In this document: piece by piece, positions 18,401 to 31,193 of the stretch
Layout of the letters: each line of letters starts with the position of its first letter
How positions within the stretch are numbered: the first letter of the stretch is position 1
Source: an uncultured Prevotellaceae bacterium
GTDB taxonomy: Bacteria; Bacteroidota; Bacteroidia; Bacteroidales; Bacteroidaceae
Direction: 5' to 3'
NCBI GenBank assembly: GCA_902785945.1
Contig: CADAAR010000002.1
Location: forward strand, 197,743 to 261,742
DNA: 64,000 bases
Notes under the pieces: model-generated
Seen by the model: only the letters and a program-made list of their open reading frames with translations
Told to the model about the DNA's origin: nothing
Database searches by the model: none
Translations under genes and position numbers: made by a program

Positions 18401-20674
18401 ATGAATCAGGTAAAATATAATAAGCAATGGGTTTTGAGAGTGATAGTGGCAGCGATACTATTCACTATTCACTGTTCACTATTCACTGCGGTGGCGCAGA
18501 CACCGGCCTACCTCGATGAGAGCAAGCCTCTGGAGCAGCGCATCGACGATGCCCTCGCAAGAATGACCCTCGACGAGAAGATTGCTGTGATTCATGCGCA
18601 GTCGAAGTTCTCATCGCCTGGCGTGAAGCGTTTGGGCTTCCCCGATTTGTGGACAGATGATGGTCCTCATGGTGTGCGTCCGGATGTGCTCTGGGACGAG
18701 TGGGAACAGGCTGGTCAGACCAACGACTCGTGTGTGGCCTTCCCCGCCCTCACCTGCTTAGCTGCCACTTGGAATCCCGACCTCGCTCGTCTCTATGGCG
18801 AAAGCTTGGGCGAAGAGGCCCTCTATCGCAACAAGAGCGTGATGCTGGGTCCTGGTGTGAATATCTTCCGCACCCCGCTCAATGGCCGCAACTTCGAATA
18901 TATAGGCGAAGATCCCTGGCTGGCTTCGCGCATGGTGGTACCTTATGTTCAGGGACTGCAGTCGAAGGGCGTCGCTGCCTGTGTGAAGCACTATGCGCTG
19001 AACAACGATGAGGAATACCGTCATCAGGTGAATGTCATCGTCAGCGACCGAGCCCTGCATGAAATCTATCTGCCCGCCTTCAAGGCCGCTGTGCAGGAAG
19101 GTGGTGCGTGGGCTATCATGGGCGCCTACAATCTATATAAAGACCAACACAACTGCCACAATGATATCATGCTCAACAAGATCCTGAAGCAGGACTGGGG
19201 CTTCGATGGTGTGGTCATCTCCGACTGGGGAGGCTGCCACAACACCGATGAGGCTGTGCGCAATGGTCTCGACCTCGAATTCGGTACCTGGACGGATGGT
19301 CTGACGATGGGTAAGACCAATGCCTACGATGCTTACTATCTGGCAGCGGCCTACAAACAGGCCATTCAACAAGGCAAGTACACCACGAAGGAACTCGATG
19401 AGAAAGTGCGTCGTGTGCTGCGCCTGTTCTATCGCACCACGATGAAACGCAACAAGGCCGTAGGTTTCCTCTGCTCTGAGAGTCATTACGACGCAGCGCT
19501 GAAAATAGCCCAAGAGGGCATCGTGCTGCTGAAGAATGATGTGGTAAAAAAAGACAAGGCACCATTACTGCCTCTGAATCTCCAGAAGATGCAGCGCATC
19601 CTCGTAGTGGGTGAGAATGCCATCAAGATGATGACCGTCGGTGGCGGTTCCTCCTCTCTCAAAGCCCAACGCGAAATTCTTCCCCTCGATGCACTCCAAG
19701 CCCGCGTCGCGGGCTTGGAGTACGCGAGAGGCTACGTGGGCGATACCGTCCAAAGCTACAACGGCGTCACCGTAGGCCGTTCGCTCTACGAGACCCGCAC
19801 TCAGGCCGAACTCACAGCCGAGACGGTGGAGAAGGCTCGCGAGGCTGATGTTGTCATCTTCATCGGAGGCCTCAACAAGAGCGACCATCAGGACTGCGAA
19901 GGTCACGACCGTTTGAGCTACGATCTGCCCTACGCTCAGAACGAGGTGATCGAGACCATCTTGAAAGTCAATCCCCGTCTGGTCTATGTCAATATCTCTG
20001 GCAACCCCGCTGCCCTACCCTGGATTGCGAAAGTACCCGCCGTTCTACAGGCTTGGTTCATCGGCTCTGAGGCTGGCGAGGCGATTGCCTCCGTGCTGAC
20101 TGGCGAAACGAATCCCTCTGGCAAGCTGCCCTTCACGTGGTACGCCTCCCTTGATCAGTGTGGTGCCCATGCCACAGGCGCCTATCCCGGTACCTGGCGC
20201 GCAGACCACAAAATCATCGATGAGGAATACAAGGAAGGCCTCTTTGTCGGCTATCGCTGGATCGACAAATTGTCAAACACTCCTCTTTTCCCCTTCGGCT
20301 ATGGCCTGAGCTATACCACTTTCAAACTAGGCAAGGCCACTGCCGATAAACAGGAGTTGACTGTTGACGACAAGATCACTTTCACCATCCCCGTTACGAA
20401 CACGGGCGCTGTGGCTGGTGCAGAGACCATCCAACTTTACATCAGCGACCTCGAGGCAAGTGTCGAGCGCCCCGTCAAGGAACTCAAGGCCTTCCGCAAA
20501 GTCTTCCTCCAGCCCGGTGAGACCAAGCAAGTATCGCTTACCATCGACCGCTCAGCCCTCAGCTTCTACAACGACCAGACAGGTCAGTGGACTGCTGAGC
20601 CCGGCGAGTTCAAGGCCCTCATCGGCACATCATCAAATAACATCATAAGTAATTATAAGTTTAAGTTAAAGTAA
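18401..20674 (+). CDS. GH3 beta-glucosidase, exported
   Basis: A 757-residue GH3 enzyme releasing glucose from imported beta-gluco-oligosaccharides, probably in the periplasm. Landmarks: the N-terminal TIM barrel (RMTLDEKIAVIHAQ, DGPHGVR, GPGVNIFRTPLNGRNFEYIGEDP), the nucleophile Asp in VISDWGG (D275), the alpha/beta sandwich (GIVLLKND, LPF.WYASL) and a C-terminal fibronectin-III-like domain (about 645-757). It is the last gene of the operon, before a terminator. Two oddities: the signal peptide (ILFTIHCSLFTAVAQ) is encoded by a 7-nt tandem repeat shared with two other genes, and an almost perfect 29-nt palindrome lies in the coding sequence at 19693-19721. Confidence 0.94.
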   Translation: MNQVKYNKQWVLRVIVAAILFTIHCSLFTAVAQTPAYLDESKPLEQRIDDALARMTLDEKIAVIHAQSKFSSPGVKRLGFPDLWTDDGPHGVRPDVLWDEWEQAGQTNDSCVAFPALTCLAATWNPDLARLYGESLGEEALYRNKSVMLGPGVNIFRTPLNGRNFEYIGEDPWLASRMVVPYVQGLQSKGVAACVKHYALNNDEEYRHQVNVIVSDRALHEIYLPAFKAAVQEGGAWAIMGAYNLYKDQHNCHNDIMLNKILKQDWGFDGVVISDWGGCHNTDEAVRNGLDLEFGTWTDGLTMGKTNAYDAYYLAAAYKQAIQQGKYTTKELDEKVRRVLRLFYRTTMKRNKAVGFLCSESHYDAALKIAQEGIVLLKNDVVKKDKAPLLPLNLQKMQRILVVGENAIKMMTVGGGSSSLKAQREILPLDALQARVAGLEYARGYVGDTVQSYNGVTVGRSLYETRTQAELTAETVEKAREADVVIFIGGLNKSDHQDCEGHDRLSYDLPYAQNEVIETILKVNPRLVYVNISGNPAALPWIAKVPAVLQAWFIGSEAGEAIASVLTGETNPSGKLPFTWYASLDQCGAHATGAYPGTWRADHKIIDEEYKEGLFVGYRWIDKLSNTPLFPFGYGLSYTTFKLGKATADKQELTVDDKITFTIPVTNTGAVAGAETIQLYISDLEASVERPVKELKAFRKVFLQPGETKQVSLTIDRSALSFYNDQTGQWTAEPGEFKALIGTSSNNIISNYKFKLK
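18458..18489 (+). repeat. CTATTCA heptad repeat encoding the GH3 signal peptide
   Basis: Four 7-nt units (CTATTCA, CTATTCA, CTGTTCA, CTATTCA) followed by CTGC. Read in frame they give LFTIHCSLFTA, the hydrophobic core of the signal peptide. Close copies lie at 40389-40420 and 49379-49410 (other strand), again as signal peptides, and degenerate copies lie in non-coding DNA. Confidence 0.9.
19693..19721. repeat. 29-nt near-perfect palindrome inside the GH3 gene
   Basis: Two 14-nt arms (ACTCCAAGCCCGCG and its exact reverse complement) flank a single T. It encodes LQARVAGLE in a loop-like part of the enzyme. Such a palindrome is very unlikely by chance in coding DNA and may be a captured mini palindromic element. 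Confidence 0.85.
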
Positions 20675-20720
20675 ATTAGTTAGTTAGTAGTTGTTTTTTC
20701 ATCGGAAAACCAAGTAAAGA

Positions 20721-20753
20721 AGCCGGACTCTGTGAAGACTCCGGCTCTTTTCT
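20721..20753 (+). terminator. Terminator of the beta-glucan operon
   Basis: Stem AGCCGGACTC with GACTCCGGCT (one internal mismatch) around TGTGAA, then CTTTTCTT. It lies 46 nt after the GH3 stop and between convergent genes. Confidence 0.8.
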
Positions 20754-21877
20754 TATTTGCTGTTTATCCACGTCAACTTACGCCACAAGCCTTCCAAGGG
20801 ACCTCGCGAGTGAGAACTAAACCAATAACGACAGAAGGTGTATTGGACAATAACCATTGCTAAACCTATCATCACGGCATAGGTGATGCCTAGAAGATGA
20901 TAGCAGGCCAGACCGTAGCCACAGAAAATAGCACAGCCGATGATGGATTGCAGCAGATAGTTGGTGAGACTCATACGACCAAAGATACAGAGATGGTGAA
21001 GTGCACTGCGGACAGGCTTGAAGGCATACCAGGCAGAAACAACCGCAGAGACGATCATCAACAAAATGATGAGGTTGTAGATAGGCTTGAGCCATGATTC
21101 CAACGAACCAAAATCCACAAAACTCAGTGAAACAACGACCAGTGCTGATACACAGAGAATCGTGTGCCATATCCTAAGATTCTGTCCCTCATTATAAAAC
21201 AAACGCTGCCGTCCTAACTGCATACCCAGAATAAAAAGACAAAGCAACTGTGTGAGGCGTCCGCTGAAGATATTGAACCGCAGATTCACTTCGAAGCCGT
21301 ATCGCAGGTTCGTAAGGGCATTCTCCCAGAAGCTACCATGCTCATGCATACTGTTGATATGGCCATATAACTCCCACATGGTGCTATGGTCGAGGGTGGT
21401 ACCCGTCAACAGACAATACAACTCCACAGGTTGGATGGCGAGTAGGGCGATGATACACCAGACGGCTTTCGATGGCAGATAGCTGATGGGAATCAATAAT
21501 AAACCATAACACGCATAGAGCATTAAGATGTCGCCATCGTAGAAGGTCACGTTAACAACACCAAACAAGAACAACAGACACATACGCCAGGCAAAGCGAC
21601 CTGAGAAGTTTTTGCCCTTTTGCTGTTGGTTGTCATTCATAATGAAGAAACTCAGTCCGAAGAGCATAGCGAAGATGCCATACATCTTACCCGACAAGAG
21701 CCAGGCCAGCACATCGGCTACCGTCTTGTCGCATGCCAATGCATAAACGATTGGTTCTTGGGTAAAGATGTTGAAGTGCTCTACGGAATGATAGAGAATG
21801 ATACCTGCTACAGCAATGCCTCGCAAGGCATCGGCCACATCAATTCGGGTGTTGGGGAGATTGCGGGTTTTATACAT
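20753..21877 (-). CDS. DUF418 (YeiB-like) multi-pass membrane protein
   Basis: A 374-residue inner-membrane protein with about ten hydrophobic spans. The opening RIDVADALRGIAVAGIILYHSVEHF and the later SLTNYLLQSIIGCAIFCGYG and GPLEGLWRKLTW segments are diagnostic of the DUF418/YeiB family, which is related to membrane acyltransferases; its substrate is unknown. It is a single-gene unit, convergent with the beta-glucan operon and preceded by a consensus promoter. Confidence 0.85.
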   Translation of the reverse strand: MYKTRNLPNTRIDVADALRGIAVAGIILYHSVEHFNIFTQEPIVYALACDKTVADVLAWLLSGKMYGIFAMLFGLSFFIMNDNQQQKGKNFSGRFAWRMCLLFLFGVVNVTFYDGDILMLYACYGLLLIPISYLPSKAVWCIIALLAIQPVELYCLLTGTTLDHSTMWELYGHINSMHEHGSFWENALTNLRYGFEVNLRFNIFSGRLTQLLCLFILGMQLGRQRLFYNEGQNLRIWHTILCVSALVVVSLSFVDFGSLESWLKPIYNLIILLMIVSAVVSAWYAFKPVRSALHHLCIFGRMSLTNYLLQSIIGCAIFCGYGLACYHLLGITYAVMIGLAMVIVQYTFCRYWFSSHSRGPLEGLWRKLTWINSK

Positions 21878-21906
21878 TGATTCTGTTCATTGAAAAATTG
21901 ACGCTA

Positions 21907-21938
21907 CAAAAATACGAATAATTGTGGAGACCGCCAAA
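21907..21938 (-). promoter_or_regulatory. Promoter of the DUF418 gene
   Basis: TTTG (21935-21938), 20 bp, TATTTTTG (21907-21914), reading leftward, 29 nt before the ATG. Confidence 0.8.
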
Positions 21939-21991
21939 CTTCTGGGATAATTTGCATAACTCTGTGACGAATGGTCGTTATTCATAGACAC

Positions 21992-22025
21992 AAAAAAGAG
22001 CGAAACCATTAAGGTCTCGCTCTTT
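21992..22025 (-). terminator. Terminator of the first LruC-like lipoprotein gene
   Basis: Leftward stem AAAGAGCGAGACC with GGTTTCGCTCTTT (one G-T pair) around a short loop, followed by a T run. It lies 22 nt after the stop codon. Confidence 0.85.
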
Positions 22026-22046
22026 GGAAGTATATTCTATAAATAA

Positions 22047-23531
22047 TTATTCAGCATTCTGGAACTGCTCGAAACTGAATCTTGCGCGCTCTGTTGCCCA
22101 TTCAACTTTGGCATCAGTAGCAATCATCATAGGTACAGCACCATTCTTCGGGAAACCTACCACATTAGCAGTTCTGTTGGTATCCTTCTGGTATACCGTC
22201 ACACTGATATTGTTTGCAGTAGGATTATATCCTTCAGGATTTGTTGTTGCATCATAAATAGCAACATCAAATTTCTTGAGGACTGCGTTATAATCAGGAT
22301 TCTTGGTGTTGATCATCTCTGTATAATCAGCGAAGTTTTCACTCTTCTTCCATTTGGTATTACCAATAGTCAACTCAAAGTCGAGGGTACCACCAAGAGC
22401 TTTGATTTCAGCATAGCTGCTCTTGTAAGTATATTCAGGATTCTCATAGCCAGGAAGAGGCTCGTCGTTGTCATCGACTTTAATCTGAGCCTCATAATGT
22501 GAAGTTACATCTACAACGATATCATTAAAGTCGAAATCGTCGGTTGCACCGAGGTCCTCAATCATATAACGCTTTGTCAGGTCCTCTGTAAGAGTTTTGA
22601 TTTTGAATGAGGTGGGAACCTCAGGCTGACCATAAAGCAAGAACACAACGTCATTGAAATCCTTGTCTGACTTTGCAGTGTTGGCATCCTCACAACCAAT
22701 CAACTTACACTGAACCTGCTTACCAGCTTCAACACCGGGGAGCGAATAAAGATCCAGCTGATCGTTTGTAAAGGTATACTCTTTCATAAAACCATTGTGA
22801 GAGCCCATGATATCGCCAGCACTATTATAACCAGAAGCAGCCTGGGAAATCTTCAAATAGAGCCACATCTCAGTACCTTCAGGAATACCGCTAATGGTAA
22901 TAGGCTGTGTTTGGATAGCTGTGGCATTCACAAGGTTTTCGCCACCTTCATTATGAGTAGAAGAAAGAGTCTCCCAATCGCTACTACCCTCTTTCTTATA
23001 CTGGATACCTTGCCACTTCTCCCAAATAATCCTATCTTCGGCTACACCTTCCACATGCAAATAAAGCTTGAAGTTTCCACCAGATTTACCCATAAAAATA
23101 GGCTGGATAGTGAAAGAATTCTTAGGTGCATTCAAACCGAAGAAAGTTCCAGGGCCAGAATTGTCTTTTCCCTCTTTGAATACAGTATTCATCATAGTGA
23201 GGGTTTTCTGCTGTACACCATAATAAGTAGTTGAGGGATTGACATTCAAATTCACATCGGCACGAGTTGCTCTGGTACTAGCCTTTATTGGGCCATTGAG
23301 AGTATATTTCACGTCATTGGTACTAAAGTCCCAAGACTGATTTGGGTTAATCTCACCAAAAGTCTTGATGAAATTGGCCTCGTACTCTGCGATGAGCTTC
23401 TGCTGTGCAGCGGCAGCCTCTGCAGCCTCCATTTCAGCGATCTTACCCTCATCGTACAAATCGGTCTTTGAGCATGAAGTAATGCCCAACATTGCCATCA
23501 TCATGGCAAAAGTCATAAACTTTGTCTTCAT
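22047..23531 (-). CDS. LruC-like (DUF4842-type) surface lipoprotein, paralogue 1
   Basis: A 494-residue lipoprotein (lipobox GITSC, Cys20). After a charged helix (about 25-55) comes FIKTFGEINPNQSWDF, an N-terminal signature also present in the protein at 58190. Two Asp-rich motifs, DKDFNDVVF (about 285-295) and DDFDFNDIVVDV (about 330-341), resemble calcium-binding loops typical of LruC/DUF4842 domains. The C-terminus ends in a beta-rich segment (ATDAKVEWATERARF). The role is unknown; such proteins are outer-surface lipoproteins in Prevotella-like genomes. Monocistronic, with its own promoter and terminator and an FNR-like palindrome upstream. Confidence 0.7.
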   Translation of the reverse strand: MKTKFMTFAMMMAMLGITSCSKTDLYDEGKIAEMEAAEAAAAQQKLIAEYEANFIKTFGEINPNQSWDFSTNDVKYTLNGPIKASTRATRADVNLNVNPSTTYYGVQQKTLTMMNTVFKEGKDNSGPGTFFGLNAPKNSFTIQPIFMGKSGGNFKLYLHVEGVAEDRIIWEKWQGIQYKKEGSSDWETLSSTHNEGGENLVNATAIQTQPITISGIPEGTEMWLYLKISQAASGYNSAGDIMGSHNGFMKEYTFTNDQLDLYSLPGVEAGKQVQCKLIGCEDANTAKSDKDFNDVVFLLYGQPEVPTSFKIKTLTEDLTKRYMIEDLGATDDFDFNDIVVDVTSHYEAQIKVDDNDEPLPGYENPEYTYKSSYAEIKALGGTLDFELTIGNTKWKKSENFADYTEMINTKNPDYNAVLKKFDVAIYDATTNPEGYNPTANNISVTVYQKDTNRTANVVGFPKNGAVPMMIATDAKVEWATERARFSFEQFQNAE

Positions 23532-23583
23532 TTTCGAAAAGATATTTAAATGGTTTATAATGATTAATCGAATTAACGACGTG

Positions 23584-23591
23584 CAAAAATA
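23584..23591 (-). promoter_or_regulatory. -7 element of the LruC-like gene 1 promoter
   Basis: TATTTTTG reading leftward, 52 nt before the ATG. No TTG at the standard spacing; the FNR-like palindrome at 23651 is centred about 68 bp upstream of it. Confidence 0.55.
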
Positions 23592-23650
23592 GTAAAATCT
23601 ATCGATAAAACGACCATTTTAACGCACTTATTAATACTTGTCTTTAATTT

Positions 23651-23666
23651 CTTGATATAAATCAAG
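23651..23666. promoter_or_regulatory. FNR/CRP-family-like palindrome
   Basis: CTTGAT, ATAA, ATCAAG: a perfect inverted repeat with the FNR-type core TTGATnnnnATCAA. It lies between the GH97 terminator and the LruC-like gene 1 promoter. Related sites are at 31194 and 44861. Confidence 0.5.
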
Positions 23667-23670
23667 TATC

Positions 23671-23718
23671 AAAAACTCACGAACAGAACGGGTCTCTCTG
23701 CTCCGTTCAATTCGTGAG
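23671..23718 (-). terminator. Terminator of the lacI-malQ-GH97 operon
   Basis: A long two-part hairpin: outer arms CTCACGAA and TTCGTGAG, inner arms GAACGG and CCGTTC. Reading leftward it is followed by TTTTT (23671-23675). It lies 44 nt after the GH97 stop. Confidence 0.75.
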
Positions 23719-23761
23719 ATTCGTGCTTAAAAAGGCGCCTCCCTAACAGGAAATACCAGGT

Positions 23762-28416
<4,655 letters not shown>

Positions 28417-28438
28417 AGACAATTCATTTTTACAAATT

Positions 28439-28454
28439 GTGCAATCGGTTGCAC
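28439..28454. promoter_or_regulatory. LacI-type operator B in front of malQ
   Basis: GTGCAATCGGTTGCAC, an inverted repeat with central CG. It matches the pattern RTGCAAnCGnTTGCAY shared with the sites at 31207 and 40242. It begins directly after the SemiSWEET stop codon. No TAnnTTTG follows before malQ, so the site could act on an unseen promoter or as a roadblock inside the operon. Confidence 0.7.
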
Positions 28455-28742
28455 TTATTTCTTCTTTATATAATCGTTATAGACCTTAATGCCAAAGACA
28501 ATAGCACTGCACGTAGTGGTTATGAAATTAGTGACGAACAATGCCCAAAGAGGACTTGGCTGATGTAATATACCCTGGAGCATAAAACAAGCACTACCAA
28601 TACCCATCATCAAGAACGTTGGCAATGCAATGCCATCAGTATCGCGGGTACGAATGGTATAAATAGCCTGAGGCAGATAACCCAGAATCATCGTGATGCT
28701 GCCCACCCAACCACAAATTTCAAAAAACAAACCTTGTTCCAT
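28455..28742 (-). CDS. SemiSWEET sugar transporter (PQ-loop)
   Basis: 95 residues with three membrane helices and one MtN3/PQ-loop repeat: GYLPQAIYTIRTRDTDGIAL. This is the half-size bacterial form of SWEET uniporters; two copies form one pore. SemiSWEETs move mono- or disaccharides down their gradient. Being 6 nt from the MFS sugar transporter gene and ahead of malQ, it probably handles glucose or maltose produced by GH97 and amylase action. Confidence 0.88.
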   Translation of the reverse strand: MEQGLFFEICGWVGSITMILGYLPQAIYTIRTRDTDGIALPTFLMMGIGSACFMLQGILHQPSPLWALFVTNFITTTCSAIVFGIKVYNDYIKKK

Positions 28743-28748
28743 AACTAA

Positions 28749-30059
28749 TCACTTTTTCACCTTGATAACAAATACGCAGGCGGATGCGATAAGGAAGCTG
28801 ACGCCTGCTACGATCATCATCGACGATTGATGGTGGCCGATGATTGAGAGAATGGCACCGCCACAGATAGCTGCCACAATCTGCGGGATACAAATCGTTC
28901 CGTTAAACAAGCCCAGATAGGCTCCCATATGACCATAGCCCTGCAGGGCATTCGTCACAAAAGTAAATGGCATCGCCAGCATCGCAGCCCAAGCACAACC
29001 GATCATCAAGAAGGGCACAAACTGCAGATATTGATCATGGATATAAGGCACCATCACAAAGCCGATGGCACCAATCACCAAACTCAACGAATAAGCCAAT
29101 TTCGTATTCTTAAACTGCGGAAGCAAAGCAGCCCAGACAACAGAGCCTACAGCCTGCACAGCAAAGAGAATACCCACCCAGTTGCCAGCCTCCTGAAAGG
29201 CCTCACTGGCGGGATCTGTCGTATTCCAGACCACTTCGGCAATGGCACCTGTCGTATAGTTCCACATATAGAGCATGGCAGCCCAACTGAAGAACTGCAC
29301 CAGACCGACTTTCCAGAAAGTGGAGGGAGCATTCTTGAGCAGCGTGATCCAATTACCGGATTTTCCGGAATCGCAGGAATTTTCGGAAACACCATTATAC
29401 TCTGCATACTCCTGCGGATTCCACTCCTTCACCTTCGATGTGGTGTAGATTACACAAAGAATCAGGATAGCCGCGCCAATATAGAACGACCAAATGACCG
29501 AATCAGGCACAACACCTTTCTCTGCCACATTGCTGATACCGATAAACGTAAAAACAAACGGGAACACATAACCCATCACGCTACCTGCATTGCAAAGGAA
29601 CGACTGGATACTATAAGCCTTTGCCTTCTGTTTCTCGTTGACCATGTCACCCACCAACATCTTAAACGGCTGCATAGCCATGTTAATGCTCGTATCAAGG
29701 AACATCAGCGCAATAAGTCCGAACATCATGGCTGCTCCGACGGTGAGTCCCAAAGAACCGGAATTCGGCAACAGACACATCACCAAGACTGCTACGGCTG
29801 CTCCCACGAACAGATAAGGGATACGACGACCGAAACGTGTCCAGGTCTTATCACTCAGTGTGCCGACAATCGGTTGCACAAGAATACCCATCAACGGGGG
29901 CAGAATCCAGAAATAACTGAGATTATGCGGATCTGCACCCAGTGTGGCAAAGATACGCGAGATATTTGCACTTTGCAAGGCATAGGCTATCTGCACGCCA
30001 AAGAATCCGAAGCTCAGATTCCACAAATTCCAAAAACTTAAATCAGGCTTTTGCTTCAT
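28749..30059 (-). CDS. MFS sugar transporter (GPH/SLC45-like), probably maltose or maltodextrin
   Basis: 436 residues with about 12 membrane helices. Motifs: LSFWNLWNLSFGFFGVQIAYALQ at the start, PPLMGILVQPIVGTLSDKTWTRFGRRIPY (the MFS loop 2-3 signature) and QPFKMLVGDM. This type occurs in Bacteroidetes starch/maltose loci as an inner-membrane importer. It lies 40 nt after lacI and 6 nt before the SemiSWEET gene. The spacer before its ATG (30062-30096) is made of ATTCACT-type repeats. Confidence 0.88.
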   Translation of the reverse strand: MKQKPDLSFWNLWNLSFGFFGVQIAYALQSANISRIFATLGADPHNLSYFWILPPLMGILVQPIVGTLSDKTWTRFGRRIPYLFVGAAVAVLVMCLLPNSGSLGLTVGAAMMFGLIALMFLDTSINMAMQPFKMLVGDMVNEKQKAKAYSIQSFLCNAGSVMGYVFPFVFTFIGISNVAEKGVVPDSVIWSFYIGAAILILCVIYTTSKVKEWNPQEYAEYNGVSENSCDSGKSGNWITLLKNAPSTFWKVGLVQFFSWAAMLYMWNYTTGAIAEVVWNTTDPASEAFQEAGNWVGILFAVQAVGSVVWAALLPQFKNTKLAYSLSLVIGAIGFVMVPYIHDQYLQFVPFLMIGCAWAAMLAMPFTFVTNALQGYGHMGAYLGLFNGTICIPQIVAAICGGAILSIIGHHQSSMMIVAGVSFLIASACVFVIKVKK

Positions 30060-30061
30060 AA

Positions 30062-30096
30062 ACTATTCACTTTTCACTAATCACTATTCACTTACC
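30062..30096. repeat. ATTCACT heptad repeat in the lacI-MFS spacer
   Basis: Degenerate tandem units (CTATTCA, CTTTTCA, CTAATCA, CTATTCA) in the non-coding spacer. They belong to the same family as the signal-peptide repeats at 18458, 40389 and 49379. Confidence 0.75.
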
Positions 30097-30099
30097 TTC

Positions 30100-31125
30100 T
30101 TACCTTGTTGTTCCCCTGATAATCAGACGAGTACGGACCACACGCTTCTCCACCTTTTCTATCGGAGAATGTCCTTCCACCTTGTCAATCAGAATCTCAG
30201 CAGCCTCTTCGCCCACCAGAAGACCACGCTGTTCAACCGTGGTCAACATCGGGTCGCAAGCAATGGCTCGTTGTCCATTGGTAAAGCCACAGATGCTAAT
30301 ATCGTCAGGCACCTTCAATCCTGCCCGCTTCACGGTATACAAGATACCGATAGCCGTATCATCATTAACGGCAAAGAAACCGTCAGGCCGATGATCAAGC
30401 GCCAATATTTCTGGTGTTATCGATTCGGCTTCTGTACGGTTATCACAGATACGCACGATCGACTCGTCAACAGCCAAACCATGCTTCAGCAGCGCATCCT
30501 TATAACCATTATATCGGTTCTTCGAGATCTCCAGCTGCATCGGTCCTCCATAGAAGGCAATGCGCTCACAACCCGTCTCTATCAGATGGGTGACGGCATT
30601 ATAGGCCCCCATATAATCATCGACCACCACACGGCTGGCATTCACGCCCGTACATATTCTATCATAAAACACCAGCGGGACGCCGGCATCTATCAGTTTC
30701 TGATAGTGATCGTAATTACGCGTGTCCTTTGACTGAGACACAATCACGCCGCAGACCTTGCTACGATGGAAGTTCTCACAGATACGCACCTCGCGCTCAT
30801 ATTCCTCATTGCTCAGTGCCACCATGATATTATAACCGCGAGCTGCAGCTGCAGCCTCAATACCCGTTAAGATGGAAGAGAAATAATAATGCGTCAATTC
30901 AGGCACGATCACGCCAATGATACGAAGGGGCATCACCTTGCTATGGCGCAACGCCTCACCCACCGCATTAGGATAAAAATTATGTTCGCGCGCATAAGCC
31001 TGAATAGCCTTACGACGCTCCTCACTGATACGGGGCGAATCCTTCAGTGCACGCGACACTGTAGCCACGGAAATTCCAAACTCCCGAGCGATATCCTTCA
31101 TTGTCAGTGGGCCATTTTTCTCCAT
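30100..31125 (-). CDS. LacI/GalR-family regulator of starch/maltodextrin genes
   Basis: 341 residues from the ATG at 31125. N-terminal HTH (MKDIAREFGISVATVSRALKDSPRISEERR, residues 9-38) with hinge (NAVGEALRHSKVM), then a periplasmic-binding-protein-like sensor (IIGVIVPELTHYYFSSILTGIEAAA, FYDRICTGVNASRVVVDDYMGAYNAV). It heads the MFS-SemiSWEET-malQ-GH97 operon, and three palindromes of LacI type occur in the window near starch genes. The start is set by the -7 element at 31146-31153, which excludes a 13-residue longer version. Likely effector: maltose or a maltodextrin. Confidence 0.92.
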   Translation of the reverse strand: MEKNGPLTMKDIAREFGISVATVSRALKDSPRISEERRKAIQAYAREHNFYPNAVGEALRHSKVMPLRIIGVIVPELTHYYFSSILTGIEAAAAARGYNIMVALSNEEYEREVRICENFHRSKVCGVIVSQSKDTRNYDHYQKLIDAGVPLVFYDRICTGVNASRVVVDDYMGAYNAVTHLIETGCERIAFYGGPMQLEISKNRYNGYKDALLKHGLAVDESIVRICDNRTEAESITPEILALDHRPDGFFAVNDDTAIGILYTVKRAGLKVPDDISICGFTNGQRAIACDPMLTTVEQRGLLVGEEAAEILIDKVEGHSPIEKVEKRVVRTRLIIRGTTR

Positions 31126-31145
31126 CACGTTTTTAGTTTTCGATG

Positions 31146-31153
31146 CAAAGATA
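31146..31153 (-). promoter_or_regulatory. -7 element of the lacI operon promoter
   Basis: TATCTTTG reading leftward, 20 nt before the lacI ATG. The 16-bp core of operator A lies exactly 53 nt upstream. Confidence 0.75.
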
Positions 31154-31157
31154 CAAC

Positions 31158-31185
31158 TTTTCACTATTCGCTATTCACTTTTCAC
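31158..31185. repeat. ATTCACT-type repeat in the lacI/susC divergent region
   Basis: Degenerate CTTTTCA, CTATTCG, CTATTCA, CTTTTCA units in non-coding DNA just upstream of the lacI -7 element. Same family as the signal-peptide repeats. Confidence 0.65.
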
Positions 31186-31193
31186 ACCCAAAG

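Noticed and set aside
29864-29880. LacI-operator-like CAATCGGTTGCAC inside the MFS transporter gene
   Set aside because: Only half of the palindrome matches and it lies within coding sequence away from any promoter.
28929-30041. 370-residue open frame on the + strand
   Set aside because: Antisense to the MFS transporter; composition is His/Gln/Arg-rich nonsense with no hydrophobic or domain pattern.
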